Part shown: positions 9,273 through 18,632 of the stretch, piece by piece
Numbering within the stretch: position 1 is the first letter of the stretch
Layout: every line of letters begins with the position of its first letter
Assembly: GCA_012514145.1 (NCBI GenBank)
Contig: JAAZAV010000053.1
Location: 1 to 64,000, forward strand
Direction of reading: 5' to 3'
Source of the DNA: Clostridiales bacterium
Lineage (GTDB): Bacteria > Bacillota > Clostridia > Oscillospirales > CAG-272
Length of the DNA stretch: 64,000 bases
Made by a program: the position numbers and the translations under genes
The notes under the pieces: model-generated
Database searches by the model: none
Told to the model about the DNA's origin: nothing
The model's input: the letters and a program-made list of their open reading frames with translations, nothing else

Positions 9273-10607
9273 ATGGCACTTGAAGAATACGGACGAAAGC
9301 TCCCGTTTGCACTTGACGCGGAGCAATCGGTACTCGGCTCGATACTCATCGATCCCGAGTGTTTTCCGCAGGCCTCCGAGCTGCTTACCGGCGATGATTT
9401 CTATATTTCCCAGCACTCGGCGATCTTCAACGCCATGCAGCGGCTATTCCTCAGCTCCCGGAATATCGACTATGTCACCCTTATCGACGAGCTGGTTCGC
9501 TCAGGCGACCTGAGCGACGATGAGAGCAAGAATTATATCCGCAATGTGGTCGCTGCAGTGCCGACTGCGGCAAACCTTATTGACTATGCCCGGATTGTCA
9601 AGGATAAATCCACACTGCGCCGGCTTATCGAGGTCTGCAGTGAAATAACCGACAGCGCCTTCGCCGAGGAGGGGGATGTCTCCGCCATCGTTGATATCGC
9701 CGAGCAGAAGGTTTTCGATATCGCGCAGGGCAAGAATACAGGCGACTTCTCCCATGTGCGGGATATACTGCTTGGCGTGTTCGAGCATCTCAGGAAACTC
9801 AATACCGACCCGGCATCGGTACTCGGCACCCCCACCGGATTTTCGGGACTGGATAATCTTCTGGTAGGTATGGCGCCCTCCGATCTGATACTCGTGGGCG
9901 CCCGCCCGGGTATGGGAAAAACCTCTTTCGCGCTGAACATAGCAACACAGGCTGCAAGCAGCACAGGCAAGGCGGTCTGCATATTTTCGCTTGAGATGTC
10001 GAAGGAGCAGATAGTTACGCGGATTCTTTCATCCGAAGGAATGATAGACTCGTATGCATTGCGTACGGGCAAGCTCTCACCCGAACAGTGGAGCACCCTG
10101 GCGAATGTTTCCGCCATGCTGGCAAAATGCGACATACTTGTGGACGATACCACCGGTATTACCGTGTCGGCAATGAAGGGGAAGCTGCGGCGGGTGAAGA
10201 ATCTGGGGCTGGTTATAATCGACTATCTGCAGCTCATGCAGTCCGAGCGGCGCATTGAAAACCGGGTTCAGGAGGTGGCGGACATCTCCCGCAATCTGAA
10301 ACTGCTTGCGAAGGAGCTGGCGGTGCCGGTAGTGACCTGCGCCCAGCTGTCGCGCGGTCCCGAATCACGCACCGATAAGACCCCCATGCTTTCCGACCTG
10401 CGCGACTCGGGCGCCATAGAGCAGGATGCCGACGTGGTAATGTTCCTATACCGTCCCGATTACTACGGTGAAAAGGATGAGCAGAATAAGGCGGAAATTA
10501 TCATAGCCAAAAACCGCCACGGCTCCACCGGCAAGGTTGAGATGGGCTGGATACCACAATTCACCAAATTCGTTACCAGTATTGAAGAACCCGAACCCAA
10601 AAAGTAA
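9273..10607 (+). CDS. dnaB: Replicative DNA helicase DnaB
   Basis: A 444-residue hexameric replicative helicase, called DnaC in Bacillus. The N-terminal DnaB domain begins with LPFALDAEQSVLGSIL. The RecA-like motor has Walker A GARPGMGKTS (about 209-218), Walker B LVIIDYLQLM, the LSRGPESR loop and the motif DLRDSGAIEQDADVV. Length is normal. It unwinds the lagging-strand template at the fork. An SD-like AGAAAGGAG lies about 38 bases upstream of this ATG, so the start is supported by family alignment rather than by an obvious ribosome-binding site. It ends one base before the tilS ATG. Confidence 0.97.
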   Translation: MALEEYGRKLPFALDAEQSVLGSILIDPECFPQASELLTGDDFYISQHSAIFNAMQRLFLSSRNIDYVTLIDELVRSGDLSDDESKNYIRNVVAAVPTAANLIDYARIVKDKSTLRRLIEVCSEITDSAFAEEGDVSAIVDIAEQKVFDIAQGKNTGDFSHVRDILLGVFEHLRKLNTDPASVLGTPTGFSGLDNLLVGMAPSDLILVGARPGMGKTSFALNIATQAASSTGKAVCIFSLEMSKEQIVTRILSSEGMIDSYALRTGKLSPEQWSTLANVSAMLAKCDILVDDTTGITVSAMKGKLRRVKNLGLVIIDYLQLMQSERRIENRVQEVADISRNLKLLAKELAVPVVTCAQLSRGPESRTDKTPMLSDLRDSGAIEQDADVVMFLYRPDYYGEKDEQNKAEIIIAKNRHGSTGKVEMGWIPQFTKFVTSIEEPEPKK

Positions 10608-10608
10608 A

Positions 10609-12105
10609 ATGGCTCAGACATATACCCGTCGGCTCACCGACAAAATGCGGGCTGCGGTCGTCGAACATTCAATGCTCGACGGCACCTCCTCGCTGCTGAT
10701 AGCGCTGTCGGGAGGTTCCGACTCGGTCACGCTGCTGTTTATCATGAGGCAGGAATGTGCCGCGAGGGGCATCACTCTCAGCGCCGCCCATATAAATCAT
10801 ATGATACGCGGCGAGGAAGCCGACAGGGATGAGATGTTCTGCCGTTCGCTCTGCGAAAAGCTCGATATACCGCTCTATGTTCTGCGGGAGGACGTTCCGG
10901 CTCTGGCATCCCGTCACCGTATATCCATCGAGGAGGCGGCGAGGGAGGTGCGCTACGGTTTCTTTGACCGGCTCTGCCGCGAGAAGGGAATAGATAAAAT
11001 CGCAACGGCGCACAACGCCCGCGACAACGCCGAAACGCTGCTTTTCAATCTGGTGCGTGGCAGCGGGGTGCGGGGGCTGGGCGGCATCCCGCCGGTTCGC
11101 GGCAATATTATACGCCCCCTAATCGGCTGTGACAAGGAGCTGATACTCGGCTGCATCGCCGAGAACGGGCTGGAATATGTGACAGACAGCACAAATTCCG
11201 ACAACTCATATACAAGAAACTATATAAGAAACGATGTGCTTCCCATGCTGGAGAAGCTGAATCCCGCCTTCTGCGCGGCGGCGGGACGGCTGTCGGATGC
11301 GGCGCGGCAGGACTGCGCATATCTGGACTCGCTCGCCGAAAAACTGCCCGATTGCCTCGGAGCGGAGGAACTGAAGCAGCTTCCGGAGCCGCTTATGAGG
11401 CGGTATATTCTGCGCTTTATTGCCTCTCACGGCGGCGGAGAGGCGGGTATGCCCGAGGCGGTTCACCTGGACGCTGTCGTGCGTCTTATAAGAGATTGGC
11501 GCGGAGGCGAGAAACGCGCCTCGCTGCCGGGTATTACAATAATGCTTGATGCGGCAGGACTTCGGCTGTCGCCGGAGAAATGTTCCGTCCCGCCGTTTGG
11601 CGAGGACTTGCTGCGCCTGCCCCACGGAACAATTTATCGGGGCGGTTCGGCGATTCAATGCTGCCCCGCATCATCATATGCGCGATTATGCATTCAAGTA
11701 TGTGAACAATGCGGTAAAGATTTAACTGTTCTGAAAAATATTTACAAAAAGTCTATAAATATCACTATTGCCTCTGATAGAATAAAGGGCATTGTTTCTG
11801 TATCTGCGCGTCTGCCGGGCGACCGGATAAAACTGCGCGGTTTGAACCGCAGTGTGAGAAAACTCATGAACGAGGCGGCTGTTCCGCCCGATATACGGGG
11901 TTCGATACCGATATTCCGGGACGAAGAAGGGATTCTCTGGATTCCCGGCATCGGTGTGCGGGACGGCGCGGCCGTCGATGATAAGAATCCGGGCAGCGGA
12001 ACCTGCGCACTGCACTGGTTTTACGGTGAGGCGGAGCGCCGTAACAGCAAATCCGCCGACGAAATAACTCAAGGAGAACAACATGGCCGGACACAGAGTA
12101 CATGA
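10609..12105 (+). CDS. tilS: tRNA(Ile)-lysidine synthetase TilS
   Basis: A 498-residue enzyme that converts the wobble cytidine of the CAU-anticodon isoleucine tRNA to lysidine, using ATP and lysine. The N-type PP-loop is SGGSDS at residues 34-39. HINHMIRGEEADRDE and ATAHNARDNAETLLFNLVRGSG are family signatures. The C-terminal TilS domain includes RLPGDRIKLRG and WIPGIGVRDG. I place the start at 10609, one base after the dnaB stop. A longer frame begins inside dnaB but has no family support. The last 23 bases overlap hpt. tilS-hpt-ftsH is a classical Firmicute order. Confidence 0.95.
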   Translation: MAQTYTRRLTDKMRAAVVEHSMLDGTSSLLIALSGGSDSVTLLFIMRQECAARGITLSAAHINHMIRGEEADRDEMFCRSLCEKLDIPLYVLREDVPALASRHRISIEEAAREVRYGFFDRLCREKGIDKIATAHNARDNAETLLFNLVRGSGVRGLGGIPPVRGNIIRPLIGCDKELILGCIAENGLEYVTDSTNSDNSYTRNYIRNDVLPMLEKLNPAFCAAAGRLSDAARQDCAYLDSLAEKLPDCLGAEELKQLPEPLMRRYILRFIASHGGGEAGMPEAVHLDAVVRLIRDWRGGEKRASLPGITIMLDAAGLRLSPEKCSVPPFGEDLLRLPHGTIYRGGSAIQCCPASSYARLCIQVCEQCGKDLTVLKNIYKKSINITIASDRIKGIVSVSARLPGDRIKLRGLNRSVRKLMNEAAVPPDIRGSIPIFRDEEGILWIPGIGVRDGAAVDDKNPGSGTCALHWFYGEAERRNSKSADEITQGEQHGRTQST

Positions 12106-12664
12106 CGACATCGGGGAGATACTCTTCAGCGAGGAAGAAATCAGAGCTATAGTGGCGAGGCTGGGTCAGGAGATATCCAGCGACTACTCATATATCGACG
12201 GTGTCGAGCACAAACTCATACTGGTCTGCATACTCAAGGGTTCGGTGGTTTTCATGGGTGAACTGATGAAGAATCTGACCATTCCGGTGGAGATCGATTT
12301 TATGCGCGTTTCCTCATATAAGGGCACATATCCCGATGGCGAGCCAACCGAGACATTGACTCTGGAGCGGGATGACATAAGAAACTCGGATATCCTCATT
12401 GTTGAGGATATCATTGACACCGGAAACACCCTCAACTGGCTGGTAAACAAGCGTTTCCCCGAGAAGTATCAGCCCCGCAGCGTAAAAAGCGTGACTTTGC
12501 TTGACAAGCCCTCGCGCCGTCTGCCCGGACTTGAAAATTTTAAGGCCGACTATACGGGAGCGAAGATCGAGGACAAGTTTGTCGTGGGCTATGGGCTCGA
12601 CTACAATCAGAAATACAGGGCGCTGGGCTATGTGGGAGTTCCGAAACCCGAGGTTATCGCCTGA
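12083..12664 (+). CDS. hpt: Hypoxanthine phosphoribosyltransferase
   Basis: A 193-residue type I phosphoribosyltransferase that salvages hypoxanthine (and often guanine) to IMP/GMP with PRPP. The PRPP-binding motif is ILIVEDIIDTGNTL, the pyrophosphate loop is LKGSVVFMGEL near residue 50, and VGYGLDYNQKYR is the conserved C-terminal motif. SD AAGGAGAACAAC precedes the ATG. Its start overlaps the tilS end by 23 bases, which suggests translational coupling. Confidence 0.96.
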   Translation: MAGHRVHDDIGEILFSEEEIRAIVARLGQEISSDYSYIDGVEHKLILVCILKGSVVFMGELMKNLTIPVEIDFMRVSSYKGTYPDGEPTETLTLERDDIRNSDILIVEDIIDTGNTLNWLVNKRFPEKYQPRSVKSVTLLDKPSRRLPGLENFKADYTGAKIEDKFVVGYGLDYNQKYRALGYVGVPKPEVIA

Positions 12665-12771
12665 CCGGTTGGAAAATGCGGATCGGGCATAAAAACCTGC
12701 CCGGGCGGTTCCACCCGAAGTATCAGGTGACGGGTATGATGCCGCATGACAGATAATTGGAATAATTTAAG

Positions 12772-14925
12772 ATGAAGAAAAGCAACATTAAGGCAATAAT
12801 ATTCTACATCGCGCTGATAGCGGTCATTGTTGTTATGTCAAGCGCGCTGCTGGGCAGCATGAAGAGCGAGCCCATGTCCTACTCGGATATTGTCATGGCC
12901 TTCAAGCGCGGCGATGTGAAGCAGTTTACCGTCAGCGATGACAATGTGCTGACCATGATGTCTCAGGATGACAAGCTGATCGGCGCAAAGAAGCTGCTTG
13001 ACCTGGGCATATTCTACAATGATCTCAACGATATAATACAGCAGCAGGTAGCCGACGGCGTAATCACATACTACGATTACGAAGCGCCGGCGACCTACCC
13101 CTGGTGGGTGAGCCTGCTGCCCTATGTGCTGATGATGGCGGTCTTCATCGGGCTTTGGCTCTACTTTATGCGTCAGATGACCGGCAAGGACGGCAGAATC
13201 GGCTCCTTCGGCAAGGCGCGCACCAAGCTCGGTGCCGATGAAAAGAGCAAGGTCTACTTCAAGGATGTAGCCGGCGCCGATGAAGAGAAGGAAGAACTTA
13301 GCGAGGTGGTGGATTTCCTCCGCAACCCCGACAAATATACCAAGCTCGGAGCAAAGATTCCCCGCGGTGTGCTGCTTGTGGGTCCTCCCGGTACCGGTAA
13401 AACCCTGCTTGCAAAGGCGGTTGCCGGCGAGGCAGGCGTGCCCTTTTATTCGATTTCAGGTTCGGATTTCGTTGAAATGTATGTGGGCGTCGGCGCTTCA
13501 CGCGTGCGCGACCTTTTCGAGACCGCACGCAAGAATCCGGCGAGTATCATATTCATCGACGAGATAGACGCCGTGGGACGTCACCGCGGCGCGGGTCTGG
13601 GCGGCGGTCATGACGAGCGCGAGCAGACCCTCAACCAGCTACTCGTGGAGATGGACGGCTTCGGCGGCAGCGAGGGGGTTATAGTAATCGCGGCTACCAA
13701 CCGCCCCGATATACTCGACCCGGCACTGCTCCGTCCCGGACGTTTCGACCGTCAGATCACCGTAAACTATCCCGATGTGCGGGGACGTGAGGAGATTCTC
13801 AAGGTTCACGCTCGGGGCAAGAGCTTTGAGGCTGATGTGGATCTGGGCATAATAGCCCGCACGACGGTGGGTTTCACCGGCGCGGATCTGGCAAACCTGC
13901 TTAACGAGGCGGCCCTTCTTGCCAGCAGACGGAACAAACAGCTCATCGGCATGAACGACCTGGAAGAAGCAATGATAAAGGTGGTTGTGGGTCCCGCCAA
14001 GAAGTCGAAGGTCATCTCCGACAAGGAGAAGCGACTGACCGCTTATCACGAGGCAGGCCATGCGGTCGCCACCTATGTCCGTCAGCCCGATACACCGGTT
14101 CATCGGATTTCCGTAATCCCCGCGGGACGCACCGGCGGTTTTACGATGTCACTTCCCACCGAGGATCAGTCATACAGCACAAAGGATACCATGCAAGGCG
14201 AACTGGTTACCCTGCTGGGCGGCCGTGTAGCCGAGAAGCTTAAGCTGGGCGACATTTCCACCGGCGCCTCCAACGATCTCAAGCGCGCCACCGGGATTGC
14301 GAAGAAAATGGTTACCCGCTACGGTATGAGTGACGAACTGGGACCGGTTGTCTACGGAAGCGAGCATTCCTCGGATGAGGTGTTTTTAGGCCGCGACTTC
14401 ACCAGCTCCCGTGACTACAGCGAGGCGACCGCTTCACGCATAGACACCGAAGTCAGACGCATAATAGACAGCGCCTATGACGAGTGTACGAAGATTCTTA
14501 TCGAGTACAACGACAAGCTTGACTTCATCGCGGAGTTCCTGTTCAGATATGAGACCATGGATGACGGCCAGTTCGCCGCCGCAATGTCGGGCAATCCCAC
14601 GATGGAAGAGCTTTATGACATGATGGACGACAAGCGCCGCCGCTCCGAGGCGGAGAACGCCGAAGCGAAAAAACGCCGCGAGGCTGAGGATAAGAGGCGC
14701 GATGAAGAGCGGGCCGCAGCCGAAAAGGCGGAAGCCGAAAGGCTGAAGAAGCTGGAGGAATACGGAATCAACATTCGCCGGCTCACCGACGAGGAGGCTG
14801 AGCGCATGGGCATGGCTCGCCCGGCCGAACCCGCCGACGGGACGGAAACCGCATCTTCCGACAAAGACGGCGCCGATAATCCCTCAGAGCCTGACAATAA
14901 GGACGGCGGCGGCGACCGAAGCTGA
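12772..14925 (+). CDS. ftsH: ATP-dependent zinc metalloprotease FtsH
   Basis: A 717-residue membrane AAA+ protease. Membrane helices lie at about 8-27 and 112-133 with the small extracytoplasmic domain between them. Walker A is GPPGTGKT at 204-211. Walker B is [11 protein letters not shown], the second region of homology contains RPGRFDRQI, and the zinc site HEAGH is at 426-430. It degrades misfolded membrane proteins and short-lived regulators. The C-terminus is unusually long and charged: from about residue 620 it runs as an Ala/Glu/Lys/Arg-rich helix (probable coiled coil) and ends in an acidic low-complexity tail. A hairpin terminator follows at 14957. Confidence 0.97.
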   Translation: MKKSNIKAIIFYIALIAVIVVMSSALLGSMKSEPMSYSDIVMAFKRGDVKQFTVSDDNVLTMMSQDDKLIGAKKLLDLGIFYNDLNDIIQQQVADGVITYYDYEAPATYPWWVSLLPYVLMMAVFIGLWLYFMRQMTGKDGRIGSFGKARTKLGADEKSKVYFKDVAGADEEKEELSEVVDFLRNPDKYTKLGAKIPRGVLLVGPPGTGKTLLAKAVAGEAGVPFYSISGSDFVEMYVGVGASRVRDLFETARKNPASIIFIDEIDAVGRHRGAGLGGGHDEREQTLNQLLVEMDGFGGSEGVIVIAATNRPDILDPALLRPGRFDRQITVNYPDVRGREEILKVHARGKSFEADVDLGIIARTTVGFTGADLANLLNEAALLASRRNKQLIGMNDLEEAMIKVVVGPAKKSKVISDKEKRLTAYHEAGHAVATYVRQPDTPVHRISVIPAGRTGGFTMSLPTEDQSYSTKDTMQGELVTLLGGRVAEKLKLGDISTGASNDLKRATGIAKKMVTRYGMSDELGPVVYGSEHSSDEVFLGRDFTSSRDYSEATASRIDTEVRRIIDSAYDECTKILIEYNDKLDFIAEFLFRYETMDDGQFAAAMSGNPTMEELYDMMDDKRRRSEAENAEAKKRREAEDKRRDEERAAAEKAEAERLKKLEEYGINIRRLTDEEAERMGMARPAEPADGTETASSDKDGADNPSEPDNKDGGGDRS

Positions 14926-14956
14926 GCCGTTAAACTGTTAATCATACATGCAAATA

Positions 14957-14992
14957 TGCAGGCATATGCTCCCAAAAAGACATGTGCCTGCA
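14957..14992 (+). terminator. Intrinsic terminator after ftsH
   Basis: TGCAGGCATATG (14957-14968) pairs with CATGTGCCTGCA (14981-14992), giving 12 pairs with one G-U, around a 12-base A-rich loop. A T-rich stretch follows (ATTTCTTTATTTG). It closes the core block. Confidence 0.75.
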
Positions 14993-15009
14993 ATTTCTTT
15001 ATTTGTCTG

Positions 15010-15038
15010 TTGCAATGTGACGGCGGGTATAATATAAT
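15010..15038 (+). promoter_or_regulatory. Promoter of the glycosidase/SBP pair
   Basis: TTGCAA (15010-15015), a 17-base spacer and TATAAT (15033-15038). A second overlapping TATAAT sits at 15028. It lies 77 bases before the glycosidase start. Confidence 0.65.
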
Positions 15039-15114
15039 ATATGAAAAGGAAACGGAAGGAGAACGCAGGAGAGCGGCAGTGAATTAGCGCCGCGCGAAGC
15101 GGTGGTATGGAACC

Positions 15115-17067
15115 ATGAAAAAACTCAGAGCAGATTCATTCTTCGGTCTTCACTTCGACTTTCACGCCTCGCCCGGGCAGACGGGCATCGGTGAAAATAC
15201 CGACGGCGACGCAATCGGGGAGATGCTTGAGGCGGTCAGACCCGATTATGTTCAATGTGACACCAAGGGTCACCCGGGGGTGTCCTCATACCCCACCAAG
15301 GTGGGACGCGGTCCGGATGAACCGGCGAAGGACATCCTGCGCATCTGGCGCGACGCCACCGAAGAGCGGGATGTGGCGCTCTATGCTCACCATTCGGGCA
15401 TATTGGACGCCGAAGTGGCGAAATCACACCCGGAATGGGCGAGTGTAAACGCAAAAGGGGAGAACAGCCCAAACGGGCTGTCGGTGTTCGGACCCTATGC
15501 CTCCGAATATCTTGCCCCCCAGTTAATAGAGATGGCGGTTGACTATCGGCTTGACGGCGCCTGGGTCGACGGAGAGTGCTGGGGACTCCAGCCCGACTAT
15601 TCCGAGTGGGCGGCAGAGGCATATCGCGAGAAATTCGACGAGGATCTGCCCCAGCCCGGAACCGAGGATTACCCAAAGTTCGAGCGTTTCATGCGCGACG
15701 GTTTCAAGGAATATGTCAAACGCTACATGACTGCGGTGAAGCGTGAAGCCCCTGCCTTTGAGATAACCAGCAACTGGATGTATACCTCATACATCCCGGA
15801 GGAGCCGGTGGTGCCCATCGACTGGATTTCCGGCGATTACTCTCCAAACAACAGTCTGAACTCGGTGCGATTCGAGGGGCGCTGCATACAGAACCAGGGT
15901 AAGCCGTGGGACCTTATGTGCTGGGGTTTCTCACATGGACCGGTGGAAGGTGTGGGACTCTCCTGTGTCAAGGAGTATTCCCAGCTCTGCCAGGAGGCAG
16001 CCGGCGTGATTATGCTCGGCGGCGGCTTCCAGATATACAACCGACAGCCCAAGGGCGACTTCCAGCGCTGGAACACCCCCACCATCGCAAAGGTTGCGGA
16101 ATTTGCACGCGCCCGTGAGGAGCTGTGCTGGCGCTCGAAGCCGGTTCCGCAGATAGCCGTGGTCTACTCTGCAAAGTCCTACTACACCGGCAACCCCGCA
16201 CTGTTCCATGTCGGTGGTTCCAAGGCTGTCCGTCGGCTGAAAGGGACGCTGTTCGCCCTCCTTGACGCCGGTTTTTCCGCCGAAGTACTGATGAACTACA
16301 TGATTACATCCATGCCGGCCGACCGGCTGGACAGCTATAAGGCAATCGTCGTTCCCGACTGCGTGGCGCTTGAAGGTTCCCTCAAGACGGCGCTGACGGG
16401 ATACGCCGAGCGTGGCGGCAAGCTGATTGTGGTCGGCTGCGAGTCCACAACCCAGCTTTTGCCATATCTTGACGTGGATATTATAGGCGGTTCGGCTAAG
16501 CCGGCGTCCCTCTTCCTGCGCGAAGGCGAGCGCTGCGGCTGCATCCCGTCGCCCTATTACAGGGTGCGGACCATATCCGGCAGCACGGTTCCGTTCGGCA
16601 GCTTCAATACAAGCGATTACGACGAATCAAATCCCTGCATAGCCGCCACGGTTGCGGACTACGGTGCGGGCAAGGCAGCCGGGGTCTATTTCGATCTCGG
16701 CAGCTACAACGACTGCCGAACCGCGGTTGTCTGCGACTTTATCCGTTCCCTTGTTACCTCGCTATGCACGCCGGATGTGGAGTTTGAGTGCGATTATCCG
16801 CTGGAAGTCGCATATATGGAGAAGAACGGCAGACTGCTTGTTAATCTGCTTAACCGCATGGGCGACCACGCCGACACGCGCTGCCGTACCGCCGCATCAT
16901 TGCCTCCCGCACGGGATGTGACGGTGAGAGTCAGGCTTCCCGAGCCGCCGAAATCGGTGTCTCTTGAGCCTGAGGGCACAGCCGTTCCGATTGAATGGGA
17001 AGCCGGTGCGCTGACAGTGAAAATCGACCGTATCGACGTGCATACCGTTGTGGCAATCGAGCCGTAA
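15115..17067 (+). CDS. Putative glycoside hydrolase with beta-galactosidase-trimerisation-like domain
   Basis: A 650-residue cytoplasmic protein. The N-terminal part (about 1-340) reads as a TIM-barrel glycosidase: FFGLHFDFHASPGQTG, DYVQCDTKGHPG, ALYAHHSGI and DGAWVDGECWG, with acidic residues at strand ends. This resembles the GHL6 / alpha-L-fucosidase-related group. Residues about 345-520 look like the Rossmann-like trimerisation domain of GH42-type enzymes (QIAVVYSAKSYY, SYKAIVVPDCVAL, YAERGGKLIVVG). A beta-sandwich tail follows. The CAZy family and substrate cannot be fixed by eye; alpha-L-fucosidase or beta-galactosidase-like activity are the leading options. The SBP gene at 17109 follows after 41 bases and is probably cotranscribed. 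Confidence 0.65.
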   Translation: MKKLRADSFFGLHFDFHASPGQTGIGENTDGDAIGEMLEAVRPDYVQCDTKGHPGVSSYPTKVGRGPDEPAKDILRIWRDATEERDVALYAHHSGILDAEVAKSHPEWASVNAKGENSPNGLSVFGPYASEYLAPQLIEMAVDYRLDGAWVDGECWGLQPDYSEWAAEAYREKFDEDLPQPGTEDYPKFERFMRDGFKEYVKRYMTAVKREAPAFEITSNWMYTSYIPEEPVVPIDWISGDYSPNNSLNSVRFEGRCIQNQGKPWDLMCWGFSHGPVEGVGLSCVKEYSQLCQEAAGVIMLGGGFQIYNRQPKGDFQRWNTPTIAKVAEFARAREELCWRSKPVPQIAVVYSAKSYYTGNPALFHVGGSKAVRRLKGTLFALLDAGFSAEVLMNYMITSMPADRLDSYKAIVVPDCVALEGSLKTALTGYAERGGKLIVVGCESTTQLLPYLDVDIIGGSAKPASLFLREGERCGCIPSPYYRVRTISGSTVPFGSFNTSDYDESNPCIAATVADYGAGKAAGVYFDLGSYNDCRTAVVCDFIRSLVTSLCTPDVEFECDYPLEVAYMEKNGRLLVNLLNRMGDHADTRCRTAASLPPARDVTVRVRLPEPPKSVSLEPEGTAVPIEWEAGALTVKIDRIDVHTVVAIEP

Positions 17068-17108
17068 TATTGACGTGCCAACAATGTAAGATATGAACAG
17101 GTGACAAC

Positions 17109-18554
17109 ATGATTATTAAACTGCTCGCCGCAATACTTGCTGTTCTGATGCTGACAGTCCCGCTTGCCGGCTGCGGCGGGAAGGGCGATATCGCCGAGAC
17201 CGCATCCGCAACAACGACCGCCCCGGTTGAAACCGAACCGACAGTAACAGAAATGACCGACAACCTGCCCGAGGCGGATTATGACGGCAGGGAATTCCGC
17301 ATGATATCCTATGAGACGGTAAACTGCAACGGCATACATGTGGTCGCCGAGCAGACCGGCGAGATAGTCAGCGACACAATGTATGAGATAAACCGCCGCA
17401 TCGAATACCGCTTTAACATCGTTCTAAAGGAAATACTCAACGCCGACCTGTGTCTGACCAACATGCGGAACTCCATTCTCGCCGGCGACGACGCCTGCGA
17501 GGTGAACCTGCCGAACGACCTGAGTACCTTTGCCTTCGTGCAGAACAGCCTGGTGCACAACTATTCCGACCTGTCCTATATAGACCTGGGGAAGCCCTAC
17601 TGGGATGCGTCGCTTAACGAAAAGATTTCAATAAACGGTCAGCATTATTATGCTCTCGGCGGTTTCGATCTATCCCATTTTGACTATACCCATGTGTTGG
17701 TTTTCTCAAAGAAACTGATTGAGAATTTCGGTCTCGAGGAGCCATATGACATAGTTGAGGAGGGCGGCTGGACTATCGATGTCATAACCGACTATATGAA
17801 GGCGGTGGTGAACAATCCCGACTTCAAAGTAGCCGAGGACGGCGATATCTACGGTTACGACGCCACGGCAAAGCAGGTTCTGCCGAATTTCTGGATGTCC
17901 TGCGGTGAGTTCTCGATACGCAAGGATGCCGATGACCGCCCATATTTCGCCGTTACCGGCAATGAGAAGTTCACAGCCGTGTTCAATAAATGCTTTGAAG
18001 TTCTGTGGGACGACGGTCTGTGGTTCTATACCACCGTGGGCAACAACACGGTTCCGGAGCTGCCCAACCACCTGGAGAGCGATCAGGTGCTATTCGGCGA
18101 CTCAACCTTCCACTATGTAAAGACGCTGCGGGGTGTTGACGCCGATTTCGGACTGCTGCCATATCCCAAATGGGACGAGGCGCAGGAGGCGTATTACAGC
18201 CGGGTTGAGGGCGGTACGCGTTTCCCGCTGGTGCCTGTTACAGTTATCGATACCGATTATGTGAGCATGATAATCGAGGCGGTGGCATGCGAGAATATGA
18301 AGTACCTGCTGCCGGCATATTATGAGATAGGTCTTAAAGGCAAGATAGCCCGGGATACCAGCTCGGAAAGCATGCTCAACATCATCTACGACACCCGTAC
18401 ATACGATATGGGAGACACCATCTGGTGCAATGACATACGAGACGGCAAATTCGCCGACATGTTTAAGACGAACAACCGGAATCTGACGTCGGTTGCCGCG
18501 TCGATCGACACTGTTATGATCGCAAAACTTGAACAGGCAGCTGAAGTATACTGA
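17109..18554 (+). CDS. Extracellular solute-binding lipoprotein (SBP 1)
   Basis: A 481-residue predicted lipoprotein. A hydrophobic signal peptide ends in PLAGC with the lipidated Cys at 22. A Thr/Glu-rich linker (about 30-55) follows, then a two-lobed periplasmic-binding-like body. Shared landmarks of the seven SBPs in this window are present: ADYDGREFRM near the N-terminus, a GKPYWDAS segment matching the usual QPWW, FGLLPYPKWDEAQEAYY, and GLKGKIARDTSSESML near the C-terminus. It is probably a sugar-binding subunit of a CUT1-type ABC importer, but no permease or ATPase gene is nearby. The upstream glycosidase hints at its ligand class. Unlike five of the other SBPs it lacks a clear Asp-rich loop. 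Confidence 0.85.
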   Translation: MIIKLLAAILAVLMLTVPLAGCGGKGDIAETASATTTAPVETEPTVTEMTDNLPEADYDGREFRMISYETVNCNGIHVVAEQTGEIVSDTMYEINRRIEYRFNIVLKEILNADLCLTNMRNSILAGDDACEVNLPNDLSTFAFVQNSLVHNYSDLSYIDLGKPYWDASLNEKISINGQHYYALGGFDLSHFDYTHVLVFSKKLIENFGLEEPYDIVEEGGWTIDVITDYMKAVVNNPDFKVAEDGDIYGYDATAKQVLPNFWMSCGEFSIRKDADDRPYFAVTGNEKFTAVFNKCFEVLWDDGLWFYTTVGNNTVPELPNHLESDQVLFGDSTFHYVKTLRGVDADFGLLPYPKWDEAQEAYYSRVEGGTRFPLVPVTVIDTDYVSMIIEAVACENMKYLLPAYYEIGLKGKIARDTSSESMLNIIYDTRTYDMGDTIWCNDIRDGKFADMFKTNNRNLTSVAASIDTVMIAKLEQAAEVY

Positions 18555-18583
18555 TACTTAATAAACACAAACCAAGACGCAAA

Positions 18584-18618
18584 AATCTGCCGCATCCTTT
18601 GACAGGATGCGGCAGATT
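18584..18618. terminator. Terminator between convergent genes
   Basis: A perfect 14-base inverted repeat (18584-18597 with 18605-18618, core CTGCCGCATCC) and a 7-base loop. On the minus strand it is followed by a run of five T, so it mainly ends the Na/phosphate cotransporter transcript. It may also stop the SBP 1 transcript. Confidence 0.8.
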
Positions 18619-18632
18619 GTATTCTGATTAGT

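Noticed and set aside
10537-10608. 24-residue N-terminal extension of TilS
   Set aside because: It lies entirely within the end of dnaB; the PP-loop position fits the start at 10609.
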